DNA of 64,000 nt from Molossus alvarezi (lineage: Eukaryota; Chordata; Mammalia; Chiroptera; Molossidae): positions 25,405,501-25,469,500 of the forward strand of contig CM073886.1 in NCBI GenBank assembly GCA_037176705.1. Reading direction: 5' to 3'. Below the pieces are notes generated by a model, which saw only the letters and a program-made list of their open reading frames with translations, was not told the DNA's origin and ran no database searches. The translations under genes and the position numbers were made by a program. Below, one piece after another: positions 1 through 11,715 of the stretch. The stretch's first letter is position 1, and every line of letters begins with the position of its first letter.

Positions 1-1098
1 CTGTTAACTTGCTTAACTGTTCCTTATTTATCTCATCTTCAGTAGAGGTCTCTTGTTCTTTCATTTGGCATTTGTTTCTTTGTTTCACCATTTTGGCTAT
101 CTCAGTGGGCTTTGGAGCCTGCCAAATAATCCCTGTTGGTGTTGGTGTTCTGCTGTTTGTGGCCCCCTCTCCTGGGTTTGGATGAGTGAGGGAGGACCCA
201 TGTTAAACACCACTGTCAAGTCTTACTTTCCTGGTTAGACTTGCTAGCCCAGGAATGGTTCAGTTATCCTCTAGCTTTTTGCCTGGAGGCTCTCAGTAGC
301 AGTTACTTGAAGAGTGTTGGGTTCTCGTTGAATGAAAAACTCCCTCAGGTGTTCAGTGTAAGGGGATTTCCCGAGGATGGGGCAGGTGCTGGTTGTTAAT
401 GAGCCTCAATTTACATTTCAGTGGCCCATCTGGGTCAGGTTGAATCCCTGAGGGAGGGGCCACCGCCTCGCCCCAGCGCCCTGGGAAGGAGTAAGATGGC
501 CATAGTCCTGTGTGGCCACCACTCAGCCAAAGCTCTGAGCGCCCTCGAAATCCCAAGTGTCCCCCACATAGTTACTGCCCTGTCCGCCCTCCCTCTGCCA
601 TAACCCAAGGTGAGTGGCTGTGGCTATTTCAGTGTTTGTCCCGGCTCTGTGCTGTGGAGCCGCTTGGTAGTGTAACCCCGAGGGTGCTGCTCACAGCTAA
701 GTCCGCTGCTGTCCTTGGGCTCCCAGCCCCCCTGTCGTGCCCCCACAGTCCTACCAGGATCGAGCCAGTGTTCCTGGTTATATGGTCCTCGCAAGCTGCT
801 TTTCAGTTGCTTTTTCCCAACGATTTGTCTTTATTTTAGACGTAATTCCAGTTTGGTCCTGGGAGACAGTCTGTGTAGCTTTCATTCACTCTGCCGCCAT
901 TTTGAAATTCAGTCTATCTTTTAATAATAGTATTTAGTTCACTTATAATGTTGGATTTAGGGCATTATTTTACTGTTTGTTATTTTTCCTATTTTGTTTT
1001 TGTTTCTCTGTTCTTTTTAAGTTAATTGAATAGCTTTAAAATTTCTTTTAATTTTCCTATTTGCTTTTTATCTAAAAATATTTGTGATTTTTTTATTT
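1..1098 (-). mobile_element. L1-derived sequence, old
   Basis: The stretch reads as old L1: a GC-richer part to about 850, a CTCTGCCGCCATTTTG motif near 889-904, then T-rich sequence resembling mammalian L1M. It appears continuous with the L1 at 1194-1600. Orientation is judged from that part and is uncertain for the first 850 bases, which could be other repeat or unique intron. Confidence 0.45.
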
Positions 1099-1193
1099 TT
1101 TATTTTTTTCTATGTGCCTTTAGCAGGAACCGAACCCAGGACTCTCTGGTCCGCAGGCTGACGTTCCAACCGTTGAGCCAAACCGGCCAGAGC
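1099..1193 (-). mobile_element. Short tRNA-head-only SINE
   Basis: Only the tRNA-like head is present (reverse complement begins GCTCTGGCCGGTTTGGCTCA), followed directly by an A-rich tail. AAAATATTTG-type direct repeats at about 1075-1090 and 1194-1208 flank it. It is about 90 bases long, against about 240 for full copies in this window. Confidence 0.8.
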
Positions 1194-1600
1194 AAAATAT
1201 TTGTATTTTTTTAATGGTTGCTCTCGGAATTACAGTGTACAACCTTAATGTTGCAGTCTACTTTAAGTTAAAATTATACAACTTTTATATAATGCATAGA
1301 AATGTAAGAATATTGTAATATGGTCACCCCTCCCTCATCCTTTATGTTATAACTGCCATATGTACTACATATGTATACATTATAAACCCCATAACAGTGT
1401 TATAATTTTTACTTTCAATCATAATATTAAAGAAATAAAGAGGAAAAACTAGTCTTTGATATTTATCTACGTGTTTACTGTTTCTGATGCTTTTCATTCT
1501 TAATAGGCAAGTTTCTATCTGGTAACACTGCTCTTTAACCTGAAGAAATTCTTTTAGCATTACCTGTGACATGTGTCTGCTCATGACAATTTGTCTTCGC
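1194..1600 (-). mobile_element. L1 fragment (old L1M type)
   Basis: This reads as the complement of an old L1 region (TGGTTGCTCTCGGAATTACA onward, ending near TTAGCATTACCTGTGACATG). It continues the element interrupted by the short SINE at 1099-1193. No intact frame remains. Confidence 0.6.
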
Positions 1601-1914
1601 TATTAAAGGGAATTAGGTCGGGGAGGGGGGTGGAATTCCGAATGTACGGTTATAAGAGACTCTGGATTCTGTAAGATTTCCTTTCAAGAGTATTGTATTT
1701 TAATACACAGTTAACTTTGCTGAACTCACTTTTGCAAAGTTCATCTTTCCTATGGTGAACAGCAGCTGAAATCTCAGTTGTTCTTTTTGCCTGAGTTGGG
1801 TTGTTTGGGAGTCTGTCCTGCGTGTGCATAATTTAGGGGTCAGTCAGAGGCTTGGGCAGAGTTTATACACAGAATTTAGGAGTGCCTCTTTGTGGCTGTC
1901 TTTCTTTCTGGAAA
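1601..1914. other. Intron, no recognised feature
   Basis: This is AT-rich to mixed sequence with a short G-run near 1620-1630. I see no gene or repeat I can name. Confidence 0.5.
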
Positions 1915-2390
1915 CTAAATACAGAATCAAGAAATCAGTCCACATATATATGGTCAGTTGACTTGCAACAAAGATGCAAACGCAACTTAGTGAAGAAAAG
2001 ATTACCTTTTCAACAAATGGAGTTGAGACAGTCAGATATCCTCATGCCAAAAAGAAAACCAAGAAACTTTTATTTGGATCTCACAGCATATATAAAAATT
2101 AACCCAAAGTGGATCAGAGACTTAAATGTAAAACAAAAACTATTTAAAAGAAAAATAAATGATAATCTTTGTGACCTTGGGTTAATCAAAGATTTCTTAG
2201 CTACAGCACTTAAAAACATGATCTATAAAAGAAAATTTGATAAACCGGACTTCATCAAATTAAAAACATCTTTTCTTCACAAAACACTATTAAGAGCATA
2301 GAAAGATAATTCATTGACTTAGAGAAAATATTTACAAGTTATATATCTGATAATACTTTTATGCAAATTGGAGAAAAATAAATGTACCAC
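1915..2390 (+). mobile_element. L1 ORF2 3'-region fragment
   Basis: The translation contains a degraded ORF2 C-terminal region, including YIKINPKWIRDLNVK, LCDLGLIKDFLA and DKPDFIKLK, then DLEKIFTSYISD in another frame after a stop. These match the well-known LINE-1 ORF2 stretch between the reverse transcriptase and the C-terminal domain. The long open frame at 1852-2301 is therefore a transposon remnant. It ends about 30 bases before the splice acceptor of the MRTFB exon. Confidence 0.85.
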
Positions 2391-2417
2391 ATACTCACAC
2401 ATTCTTTATTTTGACAG

Positions 2418-2480
2418 TCTCTTCAACAGACCACATATAAGAGGTGTCTCGTACTTCCTGTTGCCAGTGACTGGAACACA
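2418..2480 (+). other. MRTFB: 5' UTR part of the MRTFB long-isoform exon
   Basis: These 63 bases lie between a plausible 3' splice site (TTTATTTTGACAG, ending 2417) and the MRTFB ATG. They contain no ATG. If the AG at 2429 is used instead, the UTR part is 51 bases. Transcription presumably starts in noncoding exons upstream of the window. Confidence 0.55.
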
Positions 2481-2634
2481 ATGGATCACACAGGGGCACT
2501 GGATACTGAGGATGAATTGGGACCTTTAGCACATCTTGCTCCAAGTCCTCAAAGTGAAGCCGTTGCCCACGAATTCCAGGAACTGTCCTTGCAGTCCAGT
2601 CAGTACTTACCTCCTCTGAACGAAAGGAAGAATG
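2481..2634 (+). CDS. MRTFB: MRTFB N-terminal coding exon, long isoform (partial gene)
   Basis: This exon encodes the first 51 residues of myocardin-related transcription factor B, an actin-regulated coactivator of SRF that moves between cytoplasm and nucleus. The peptide starts MDHTGALDTEDE and ends LPPLNERKN. I recognise it as the conserved segment just before the first actin-binding RPEL motif, which lies in the next exon outside the window. The ATG has a good context (A at -3, G at +4). The frame is open to a strong donor, G|GTGAGT, after 2634. The 154 coding bases leave one base of the next codon (phase 1), as needed to continue with valine. A likely acceptor is the AG at 2416-2417, after a T-rich tract, giving about 63 bases of 5' UTR; a second AG ends at 2429. 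Compared with the human protein as I remember it, a few residues differ (for example Tyr in SSQYLPP). Gene identity is very likely; the exact 5' edge is inferred. Confidence 0.93.
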
Positions 2635-4925
2635 GTGAGTTCTTCAGCATGTGCAGTGGGGGGCTTTGATTTGAAGACTTACTTCTTTGTGAGCCCAGTT
2701 TACTTCTCTTTGGTGATAATTTTTTGGGGGAGGCCAGTTACATTTGGCAGTCCGTCACACAGGAGAGAACCTCATGGGGTACTGCGTGGTTTTGAATAAC
2801 AGGCAGAATTTTCCTTTACATCCAATTCTACCATTATTACCCCAGTATCTTTAGTGCAACATTATTTTTGGAAATAAGCTTTAGATTCAACCATTTTAGC
2901 TCAAGCAGATGATTTCATGCTAGAATGGTATTGGAAAGTAGCTTCCTGTGCTGATTCCAGGGAAAATAGATTGTGGAATTAAATAGATTCTCCTCCCAAT
3001 TTCACCACCTCCAATGTGTTGCACCTCAACTTCAGAATTGGCAAAATTTGTGCTGTCTCAGTGATCACTAAGAGAACAAGAATGTTTTATTTGAGTATTT
3101 TTTACCTGAATGGGTATTAGATATAGCCATATTTTCAGTCTTTGGTTGGCTCATTCTTGTATCCTAAATGAGTATTTTCTATTTATTTGTAATCTGTTCA
3201 GGAAATTTTCATTGATACAGAGGCATCCCAGAGTTTCCAGAAAACGCAATGCTGCCAATTTTTAACATAAATGAATAGAGAGAGGATATACCTTATTCTT
3301 AATACTTAAAACTTAAAAAATAACAAAAAATAAAATATTAAAATTTACAAAGACACTAAGGATGCATATTATAAGTGCAGAATTAAGAATTTGAAGTGGA
3401 TTTACTGTGCTTTCCTCAGTTCTGACGAGTCTTATATTCACAAATATATATTTTTAACTTCATTTTTAAAAGCCAGAAGAAATATAAAACTGTTTCCCTA
3501 TAGAACACTTCTATGTACTATCTTGTTAACTTGTTTTTCTGGGTTCTGAGTGTTTCCCAGTTCCTTTAATTATTGGCCTTATCTTATTTAGGAAAATGGA
3601 TAAAAGATTTTTGCTACTATTCTTAGTTTTTTAATACATGTCTTTGGACTAGAGCTTGTTTTCCCTTCACATAAGATATCTGATGCTTGTTGTTGCACAA
3701 CCCTTGCAGTTTAATTGGTATACAGTGATATTTTGACTAAGGTGCTGTTAGAGCCTTCCTGTGGCTCTGTTTGACAGATGATGGCTTTAGAACCTAGCTT
3801 TATCTTAGTGACTGAGAGAGAACAACCACATTTTCTGAACTAAATGTGAATGGTACACTTGGATCAGTATAATAATGTTCAAATTATTGTCTGCCAAAAA
3901 AAAGCTGAGTGGATATAAAATTACTCTAATATACAATTGCTCAAGAAAATGGTCAGGTGTAGCAGAGGAGAGAAGTCAAGTGTATGGAATAAGTTTATAG
4001 TCTGTGGGGATTTACTTGATCCAGCTCACCACATTCTCTTGCAAGAATGTTCTCTTGAATATGTATGCCTAAATATAAGGTAAACTCAAATATAAGGTGG
4101 TCTCCCCTTATAAACTTTTAGGGAGATAGATGAAATGGTAAAAGTTTTAATTTATTAAATTTAAGTCACATTTTATGGAACAGTGCAATAATGTAGAAGA
4201 ATTGTTTTATCATCCACCCTCATATTTCATGAAACCATCTTGCTCAAACTCTATCCATGAATCTTTGTGGTGTTTTTATCATCATTAGAACCTCTGCATC
4301 ACCCATCTAGCATGAAAATCCAGAGTGCATCTTTATTTCTGTCTCTTTTGTTTGAGTTACAACAGTTTTTGAATACATGCATGATCTGACACTGAAGATT
4401 TTATGTATAAACCACAAGTACCATTTACAAAACAGTGGCACTGCAGTTTTTTGGTGGTGTTTTTTATGGTTTTTTGTGTGTTTTTTTTATGTCTTATAGT
4501 TGTATATTTATAATCTCTATAACATTACTCATGTTTGATCTGTGATTGGTTATAACATTTTTAGGGCTATAGTTTCTGTTTCTGAATTTAATCCTTTTTT
4601 TTGAGTAGTAATACATTGATTCATACAATTAAAAAAAGTAATGGGTACACAGTGAAAAGTAGGTCACCCTCCCAGTCTCATCTTTTAGCTACCCAGTTAC
4701 TTCACCAGAATTAGCAGCTGTTAACTTGTGTCCTTTCTGAGAGAATACTATTTGATGACTTTTTTAAAAGCATTTTTGAGTCTTCTTTGTAACAACATCC
4801 AACTCTTTGAATTTTAAGGTTGTAACCTTGAAATAATTAATGTATTACTTTTCTTCTTAAACTTTTTTTCTTCTGATTCTATTAAGATATTTCTGTAAAT
4901 GTCCTAAAACCAACTTTTAATGAAG
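2635..4925 (+). other. MRTFB: MRTFB intron, mostly unique
   Basis: This is AT-rich intron after the long-isoform donor. I see no coding exon, no SINE and no clear LINE. The stretch near 4570-4740 may be an ancient repeat I cannot assign. Confidence 0.6.
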
Positions 4926-5462
4926 TTGATTTAAAATTTTTAAAATTCAATTTATTGGGATGACATTGGTTAATAAAACTGTATAGGTTTCAAGTGTACA
5001 GTTCTGTAATACTTCATCTGTATATTGCATGTGTGTTTACAACCCAGAGTCAAATCTTCTTCTGTCACCATACATTTGACCCCCTCTACCCTTTACTACC
5101 TCTCTCCAGCCCCCTTTCTCTCTGGCAAGTATCATACTGTTGTTTGTGTCTGTGCGTTTTTGTTTGTTTATTTGTCTTATTTGTTCATTTGTTACTTTTA
5201 GTTATATATCCCACATATGAGTGAAACACGTGGTTCTTGACTTTTTCTGTATGATTATTTCGCTTAGTATGGTATTCTCAAGATCCATTCGTGTTGTCAC
5301 AAATGGCAGTATTTCATCTTTTCTTATGGCTAAGCAGTATCCCATTGTATATATGTACCACATCTTCTTTATCCAATTATCTATAGAAGGACACTTCAGT
5401 TGTTTCCATGTGTTGGCCACTGTGAGTAATGCTGCAGTGAGCATAGGGGTGCATATATCTTT
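4926..5462 (-). mobile_element. L1 3' end and ORF2 C-terminus
   Basis: On the minus strand, 5202-5471 translates to the LINE-1 ORF2 C-terminal region (IDNWIKKMWYIYTMGYCLA, then MDLENTILSE). The 3' UTR lies at 4926-5200 (complement of TTATTGGGATGACATTGG). The element continues beyond the inserted SINE to about 5870. Confidence 0.9.
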
Positions 5463-5703
5463 TTTTTTCATTCCTCACCTGAGGATATTCTTCCATTCAT
5501 CATCAGATAGAGGGAGGAGGGAGAGAGAGAGACTAAGAGAAACATCGATGTGATAGAGCCACATTGACTCTTTGCTTTCCACCCGACTGGACCAGGGCCA
5601 GGGATGAACCGAAACTGAGGCACGTGCCCTTGACTGGAATCAAACCCATGACTCATTGGTCCCTGGGCCGATGCTCTAACCACTGAGCAATACCGGCCAG
5701 GAC
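5463..5703 (-). mobile_element. Ves-type SINE inserted in L1
   Basis: This is a full-length SINE with head at the right and tail at the left. The direct repeats TGCATATATCTTT (5450-5462 and 5704-5716) show it interrupted the L1, so it is younger than that element. Confidence 0.93.
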
Positions 5704-5870
5704 TGCATATATCTTTATGAATAAATGTTTTCAGATTTTTTTGGTAGATACCCACAAGACAGATTGCGGGGTCATGTGGTAACTCTATTTGTAATTTTTT
5801 GAGGAACCACCATATTGTTTTCCATAGCCAAAGCATTTTTCTCAAATACTTTTTTGTTTAATATTAAGTA
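5704..5870 (-). mobile_element. L1 ORF2 fragment, continuation
   Basis: The minus-strand translation includes LWKTIWWFLKKLQIELPHDP and VGIYQKNLKTF, the segment just N-terminal to the ORF2 piece on the other side of the SINE. The L1 is truncated at about 5870. Confidence 0.88.
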
Positions 5871-8730
5871 AATGAAAGAGCATATCATAGTATGAGATAT
5901 TATGGAATGACTCGAATATGAGAGAATCTCTTTTTTTTCTAACATGTGACTTCAGGAATTTAAAATCTTTACCTTATATTTGGGCATATACTCCAATTTT
6001 AGGATTATGATATATTAGCCTAATTTACATATACATTACAAAGCATGTATGCAATCCTTGTCCAGGTACAGTATCAGAAATGTAGGTTTTTGATGCAGTT
6101 ATGTGAGTGTAGTAGAACCACATCAAATAATACATAGATGGAAGAACCATAACTTTCTTACCTTAATGATTTTTTTCAAGTTTATTCTTCATTTTTAGGT
6201 CTTCTTAATGCTTTGTTTAAATGATATTATATACAAAATGTAGGTATTAGCCTAAAAATTAATACAAAGTACAGTTTAGATATTTTGAGATAATCAGGTT
6301 TAGATATTTTCTTGATGATTGTGTTTTGTTATTTCTAAGTATTTGAATTTCACTTGTTAGAATTACTTCTTTTCTGGTGAGGGAAAATGAAGACATTTCA
6401 ATTTCGGTTTATTGTGTAGAAGGATTATGTCACCAAATAGTTTATAAGTAAACTTTACAAGAAAAGCAAAGTTGACATTTACATAATGATTCCAGGATCT
6501 CCCTTTTTAAAAAATTAATATTTATGTTGGCAGTGGTAGTAGAGTGGCAGAGTATTCCCACTACTAGAGTAAACATGAAGGATGCTTAATAAAGATAAGC
6601 TAGAGTTCTCCTTTACCCATGAACATGTCCAAAATAATTCTATAGTCCATGGCTCTTCAGAAGTAAGGCAACCATTTAGGCAATGAACTTTCCAACAAGT
6701 GATTCTTTCAGAAAAGAAAGTGAATATATAGAAACACATAAATGATGTACCTTTACTAAGACATTACACACAGAGAGATATTGAGCTTTGACATTTTATA
6801 CACACAGTAGACTCGTTTTTATGTTCCAGTATTAATATTCCTTCAGATGGTGGGAATAGAAGGGAAATCAGTCAGGGGGACAGTTAGTTCTTTTATTGTT
6901 TAAATAGGAAAATCTCAGGTGCTATAAATTGAGTATAGCTTTATAAAAGGAGAGAAAGGCGAAGTTGATGGAAAGGACATACCTGAAAGTTGCGGCTCCT
7001 TTCCCGGGGTCCACACCTAGCTGAGGTCATTTGCAAGACTAATCTGTGTGGGTTGGTGACTATAAGCTTTTAAGTCATTTTCAGCAGTATCATATAGTAA
7101 GTGGATAAGCTGACCTAGATCCCCCTTTTATAAAACTGTTTGGTATTTCAGTACTTCTTGATATGTCTCTGGAGATGAGGCTCAGTCAGGTTAGCATGGC
7201 CGCAGACACGCTGCAGGCCAGCTGTCGGTAGTTGTGTCAAGTATGAGGAAAACAAGCGTTTGCTTATATTATATTATATTCTCTCCTTATATTAACCAAC
7301 TCTTTGAAACTGTATACTGTGACATGGCATGTTTTAGGCCTCAGTGAAGAGGAGAGACTTATTTGTTACTCTTACTTTAAACTTTGGTATTACTGGTTAC
7401 TATGGTTATTAGATTTTTGAGCTTATAGTCCCATCTTGAAAAGTTTTTTTTCTAAAATATCCATCCATTAAATTTATCACATTGAAAAATTTTAGACCAT
7501 TTCTTGTTCTTATTAGAAAGAAAATAATTTATTCAAAAGTCTGTAGCATACAAGGGAATACAAGGTGGCTCTTTGTGTTGGATCCAATAGTTATTAATAC
7601 ATTTGCAAATAGTCAGATGAATTTGCTTCACCTTGGAACCCAGCCAAACAAAACTGCCTGCCTTGTACCTTGGAAAGTAAATGGCACATGTTCACAGTGG
7701 GTCTTTTTGGGGGGTTTTACTTTGAAAACATTTCCCCACTGCTCTTTAACCTATTAGGCTTACTGGCAGTTCAAAGGTGATGAGCATTTGTCTTGAGCAC
7801 AACCATGATCCTTAGAATGTACAGGAGCTGGTATGGTCTAGTGGAGATTGGTGAGGGAGAGAGAGGATATGGTTATTTGTCTCTGGAGCAGACATCCAGG
7901 CATAAATTTCTCATAGTGTCATAAATGGGAGAAAAATAATTAAAGGCTAAATAGCCAAGAGAGGGAACTATGGATTCTTGCTTTTCCTTTCTACGGCTGG
8001 AGGTAATAGAAATGAATAATTTTCTGTAAAATTGGCTTTACTGTTACCATATTTAGGATCTTAAATATTTCAAATAATTCTTAAAGATATTAATTAATAT
8101 CCTCATACATTTACATAATTTATTTTCCTGCTTTCAGGAGTTACTTAAGAATATTTAGACTTAAGAAGAGAATTATATGCTCCTTAAATATAATTTTCCT
8201 TAGTTTTGAATATTTTTTAAAAATTAGGCTTTAGGGCTTATACTTACCACAATTATAACGTTTAAAAGCCAACTATAAACCTCCTGACAACTGCTAAATG
8301 AAATTCTTGATTAATTGTGGCAGCTCTCATACTGTTTTTGTTTGACAATCTCTTGAACCTTTCCAAATGAAAAAGAATCCATATAAGTAGCTTAAAGGTG
8401 AGGTGCTGTCTTTCACAATGGGCTTTATAAAGTCTGTTATTAAATATTTTGTTTCACAATGTAAATAAGCACCTATAACGCTGTCCACCTTCCTTTTTCT
8501 ACTCTGGGTTTCCTATATAAATAGGTGTGCAGTTACTGAGGATTTAGTTTGCTTCAGTGCATTGCTGAACACACCCAAGCACTGTGTGTGTGTGTTGAGG
8601 GAGGGAGGGGGTTGAGCATTAATTTACAGTCTGCCATTTGTAGCTGGTATGTTCAGGACACTAACATAGGCGTGTTTTGATTATCGCTAGAGGGGTAGAT
8701 GAAGCGTATGGTTTCAAAAGTTCATCAGCA
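5871..8730. other. Intron, mostly unique
   Basis: I see no exon, RNA gene or young repeat in this AT-rich stretch. A short TTATATTATATT run lies near 7265-7280, and TG-rich and G-rich tracts lie near 8583-8610. Confidence 0.55.
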
Positions 8731-8960
8731 GACCCTGGCCAGTTTGGCTCAGCGGTTGGAGCCCTGGCCTGTGGTCAGTTCCCACTAAGGACATGTACCT
8801 CGGTTGCGATTTGTCCCCGTCCCTGGTTGGGTCGTGCAGGTGGCAACCACTCAGTGTGTCCCTTCACATCGATGTTTCCCCCACCCCCCATTCTTTCTGA
8901 ACAAAAAATGGAAAAATGTTTTTGGGTGAGGATAAAAAATTGAAATATGTTAAAAAAAAA
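8731..8960 (+). mobile_element. Ves-type SINE
   Basis: The head starts GACCCTGGCCAGTTTGGCTC and the tail is GTGAGGATAAAAAA. Direct repeats AAAAGTTCATCAGCA lie at 8716-8730 and 8961-8975. The B-box region carries a deletion. Confidence 0.95.
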
Positions 8961-8975
8961 AAAAGTTCATCAGCA

Positions 8976-10187
8976 GGACCATAGGTCCCAGTTATGTAAC
9001 GACCCAAAGCCTCATTTTGAATTAGTCAGTCTTTAAATTGTGTCCTCTTGCAGAAATACCCTTAGAGCATCAGCAATTAACATACTTATTTAAAAGTAAG
9101 ATTTAGAACATAATAATTAGCAGTTTAATCCAGCATGAGACCATGTTATCTTAAACTTATACAAGGCTTTTCTAGAGTTACTAGTCTGCTGTTTCTCAGG
9201 AAGCAACTTTAAAAGGTAACATATAAAATATAATGATTAGTTAATAAATATTATTCAACTATGATCCTCACTCCCACCCCCTACCCCAGCTCCTTAGACC
9301 TTTTAGGGATACTTGGAATTGAATAGTTAATTTATAATTGAATAATTGAATCAGAGCCTGTGCTGGGCCAAGAGTCTTTGTTAAATTTAAGTCAGCACTC
9401 TTTTTACTTATGTCAGCCATTTAACCCAACCACAGTCACATTTTCTAGCTAAAGGGAAAAAGAAAGGCTAGATATAGGCAATGTACTGGGAAAAAAGTAG
9501 TCCATGATTATTTTTCTTCCTTTGTTATTTTAAGATATCTGTAATAAATTATTATTGTGGCAGAAAGCAACAAGACATATTTTGGTATAACAAATGTATT
9601 GGAATTTTCTCTTGGGTTTGTAGTTAATAATCATCCATACTAATTAGTAAATATCATATCCAGTGTTTTTCTAACTCCTTTAAATTAATCCATATTGTTG
9701 GCTACCCTCACCTGCTGCCCTCACTATTATTAACAGGAAGTGTAGTCTTTTGGGAGTCAGGACTCCAGTCTCCTCTGCTGACTCAGTCTGTGAGCATGGG
9801 TAAGTCTCAGAAGCTCTCTGTGTCACGGTATGCTTACTGTAATATCCATGTGGTAGCTTTCAGCCCATGTGTCTTTCTCTGGCTGCCCTCCCTCATTACA
9901 TCACGTGTTCTTATATCTGATTGTCACTTTTGCCTTGTGCTAGTCATTGGGCAGCAGAAATAGAAAGAATGGAAGATAACTTCATCTCAGTTAACTGATA
10001 GCATTTTCCATAGATAGGAATTAGTAATGTCACTGCTTATACGTTCCTCACAGGTATATTATTAAACATACATGCCAGCTCGCTCAATTAGTCAGACATT
10101 CTCACATATTGAAAAGGAAAGAGAAATTGACTAAATTTGTGTTATCCTCAAACATAATGTATCTAATTAAGAATATGCCATACACGC
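8976..10187. other. Intron with a probable MIR remnant
   Basis: This is mostly unique sequence. About 9735-9835 (GGAGTCAGGACTCCAGTCTC, then a splice-like CTCTGTGTCACGG) looks like the middle of a MIR SINE on the + strand. I see nothing else. Confidence 0.45.
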
Positions 10188-10494
10188 CCTGGCTACTTTG
10201 GCTCAGCAGTTAGAGCATTGGCCCTTGAACTGAAAGGTTGCAGGTTAGACTTCCCAGTCAAGGGCACATATCTGAGTTGTAGGTTCAGTCCCCGGCCTTG
10301 GTCAGGATCCTTCGGGGGGGCAGCTAATTGAGGTGTATCTCTCGCATCGATGTTTCTCCCTCTCTCTCTCTGCTTCCCTCCCTCTTCTTCCTTCCCTCAC
10401 TCCTATCCTCTGCTCCTCCCTTCCCCATTATGTAAAAATCAATGGAAAAATATCCTCAGGTGAGGTTTAACCAAATATATATTTATATAGACAG
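10188..10494 (+). mobile_element. Ves-related SINE, older subtype
   Basis: The head CGCCCTGGCTACTTTGGCTC, a second TTCAGTCCCC block, a long CT-rich part and a TCCTCAGGTGAGG tail identify it. Direct repeats are about TATGCCATA on both sides (10174-10182 and near 10499). Confidence 0.88.
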
Positions 10495-11370
10495 AGACTA
10501 TGCCATATCTTCCTATTCATGATTTTTAAAAGTTGGCAGGTATGTGTTAACATATTTATAATAGCATCAGATTATCAGTTAAAAGACAGTATTTTAGCTT
10601 TTTTCCTTAAGCCCAAATTATTCATGGTTTTGGGGTTTTTTTGGTCATTTATGTTGTTACTTTCATTAAGATAATGTTAATAGTTGGATGTCTGTTTTAC
10701 CAACTTAAATTTTTGACATACGACCTCTCTGTTTAATAAGAATATAACAAGAAAAGCAAAAAGTCTGCTTCACAACTTGCACTTGGTTCTTGTAGGCTAT
10801 GTTTAAGAACTAACAAATGTTAGAATTAGTCAGTACTCTGCAGATTTGAGATTTATAGCAACAAACTAGGAGATCCTCTTTGATAGAAGCCTTGATCCCG
10901 ACAATCAGTTAAGAAGGGTATCAATTGGACTGCTTGATCTAATCACATCATGTATTATATAAAAGAAAAGTTTACCATATCAGAATATTCAGCTCTCCCT
11001 AAATATTAAAAAAAAATTCAAGAGTAGAAATGGGGATGCTTTTTATTTTTAGAAAACATTTATTGAATGATCATTGTATCTGTTAATTTAAAAGTAATTC
11101 TTAGTTTTTTAAGCCTCTACTACAATATTGGTAATGCAAAACGTAGTGTATTCTCATAAAGTTGCTTGACACATAGATATTTGAAAGTAATTCCCTCCTC
11201 TATACACAGAAATAATTTAGAGATGATTCTTGCAGATAACTGAGAGGAAAACCCCATAGTTTTAAAGAAAGAGGGCTGCAGAGTCCAGCCTAGAGCTTCT
11301 CCATTGCTCTGGTGTGTGGTGCCAGGCCACACAAAGCCTGCCGCATCTATAAATGGTGGTCACGTAGATG
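10495..11370. other. Intron, no recognised feature
   Basis: This is AT-rich sequence with no feature I can support. Confidence 0.5.
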
Positions 11371-11715
11371 TACCTCAGGGGTTATTGGGGGATTAAATGA
11401 AATAAAGCGTTTATAGTAACCAGCATGTCATTAGTACACGTTACAGGCAGCATGCTTGATGTAAACCTGCCATGGGAAGGCGCGGTGGTCTCATCACCAG
11501 CTCGCGAGCCACCCTGTGCAAGTCTGGACCCTGGCCACAGAGTTACCAGTTATGTGAATTTACATAAGTTAGGTGTGTTTTCTTTGCCTCGATTCTTTAT
11601 CTGCAAAACAGGGATCATACTAACGCCCACTTCTTAGGGTTGCCGTGAGGATTAAATGAGTTCATCTAAGTGAAGTATTTAGAACAGTGTAGTCATATAA
11701 TTAGCACACTGTAAC
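11371..11715 (+). mobile_element. MIR SINE remnants (two pieces)
   Basis: A short piece at about 11371-11425 (GGGGGATTAAATGAAATAAA) is followed by a longer one at about 11500-11715 (ATTCTTTATCTGCAAAACAG, then GAGGATTAAATGAGTTCATC). Both match the 3' half of MIR, an ancient tRNA-derived mammalian SINE. Confidence 0.75.

Noticed and set aside
1852..2301. 149-codon open frame, the longest early ORF
   Set aside because: Most of it matches L1 ORF2 and the frame breaks soon after, so it is a transposon remnant.
5202..5471. Minus-strand 89-codon ORF
   Set aside because: This is the C-terminal part of L1 ORF2 next to an L1 3' UTR.
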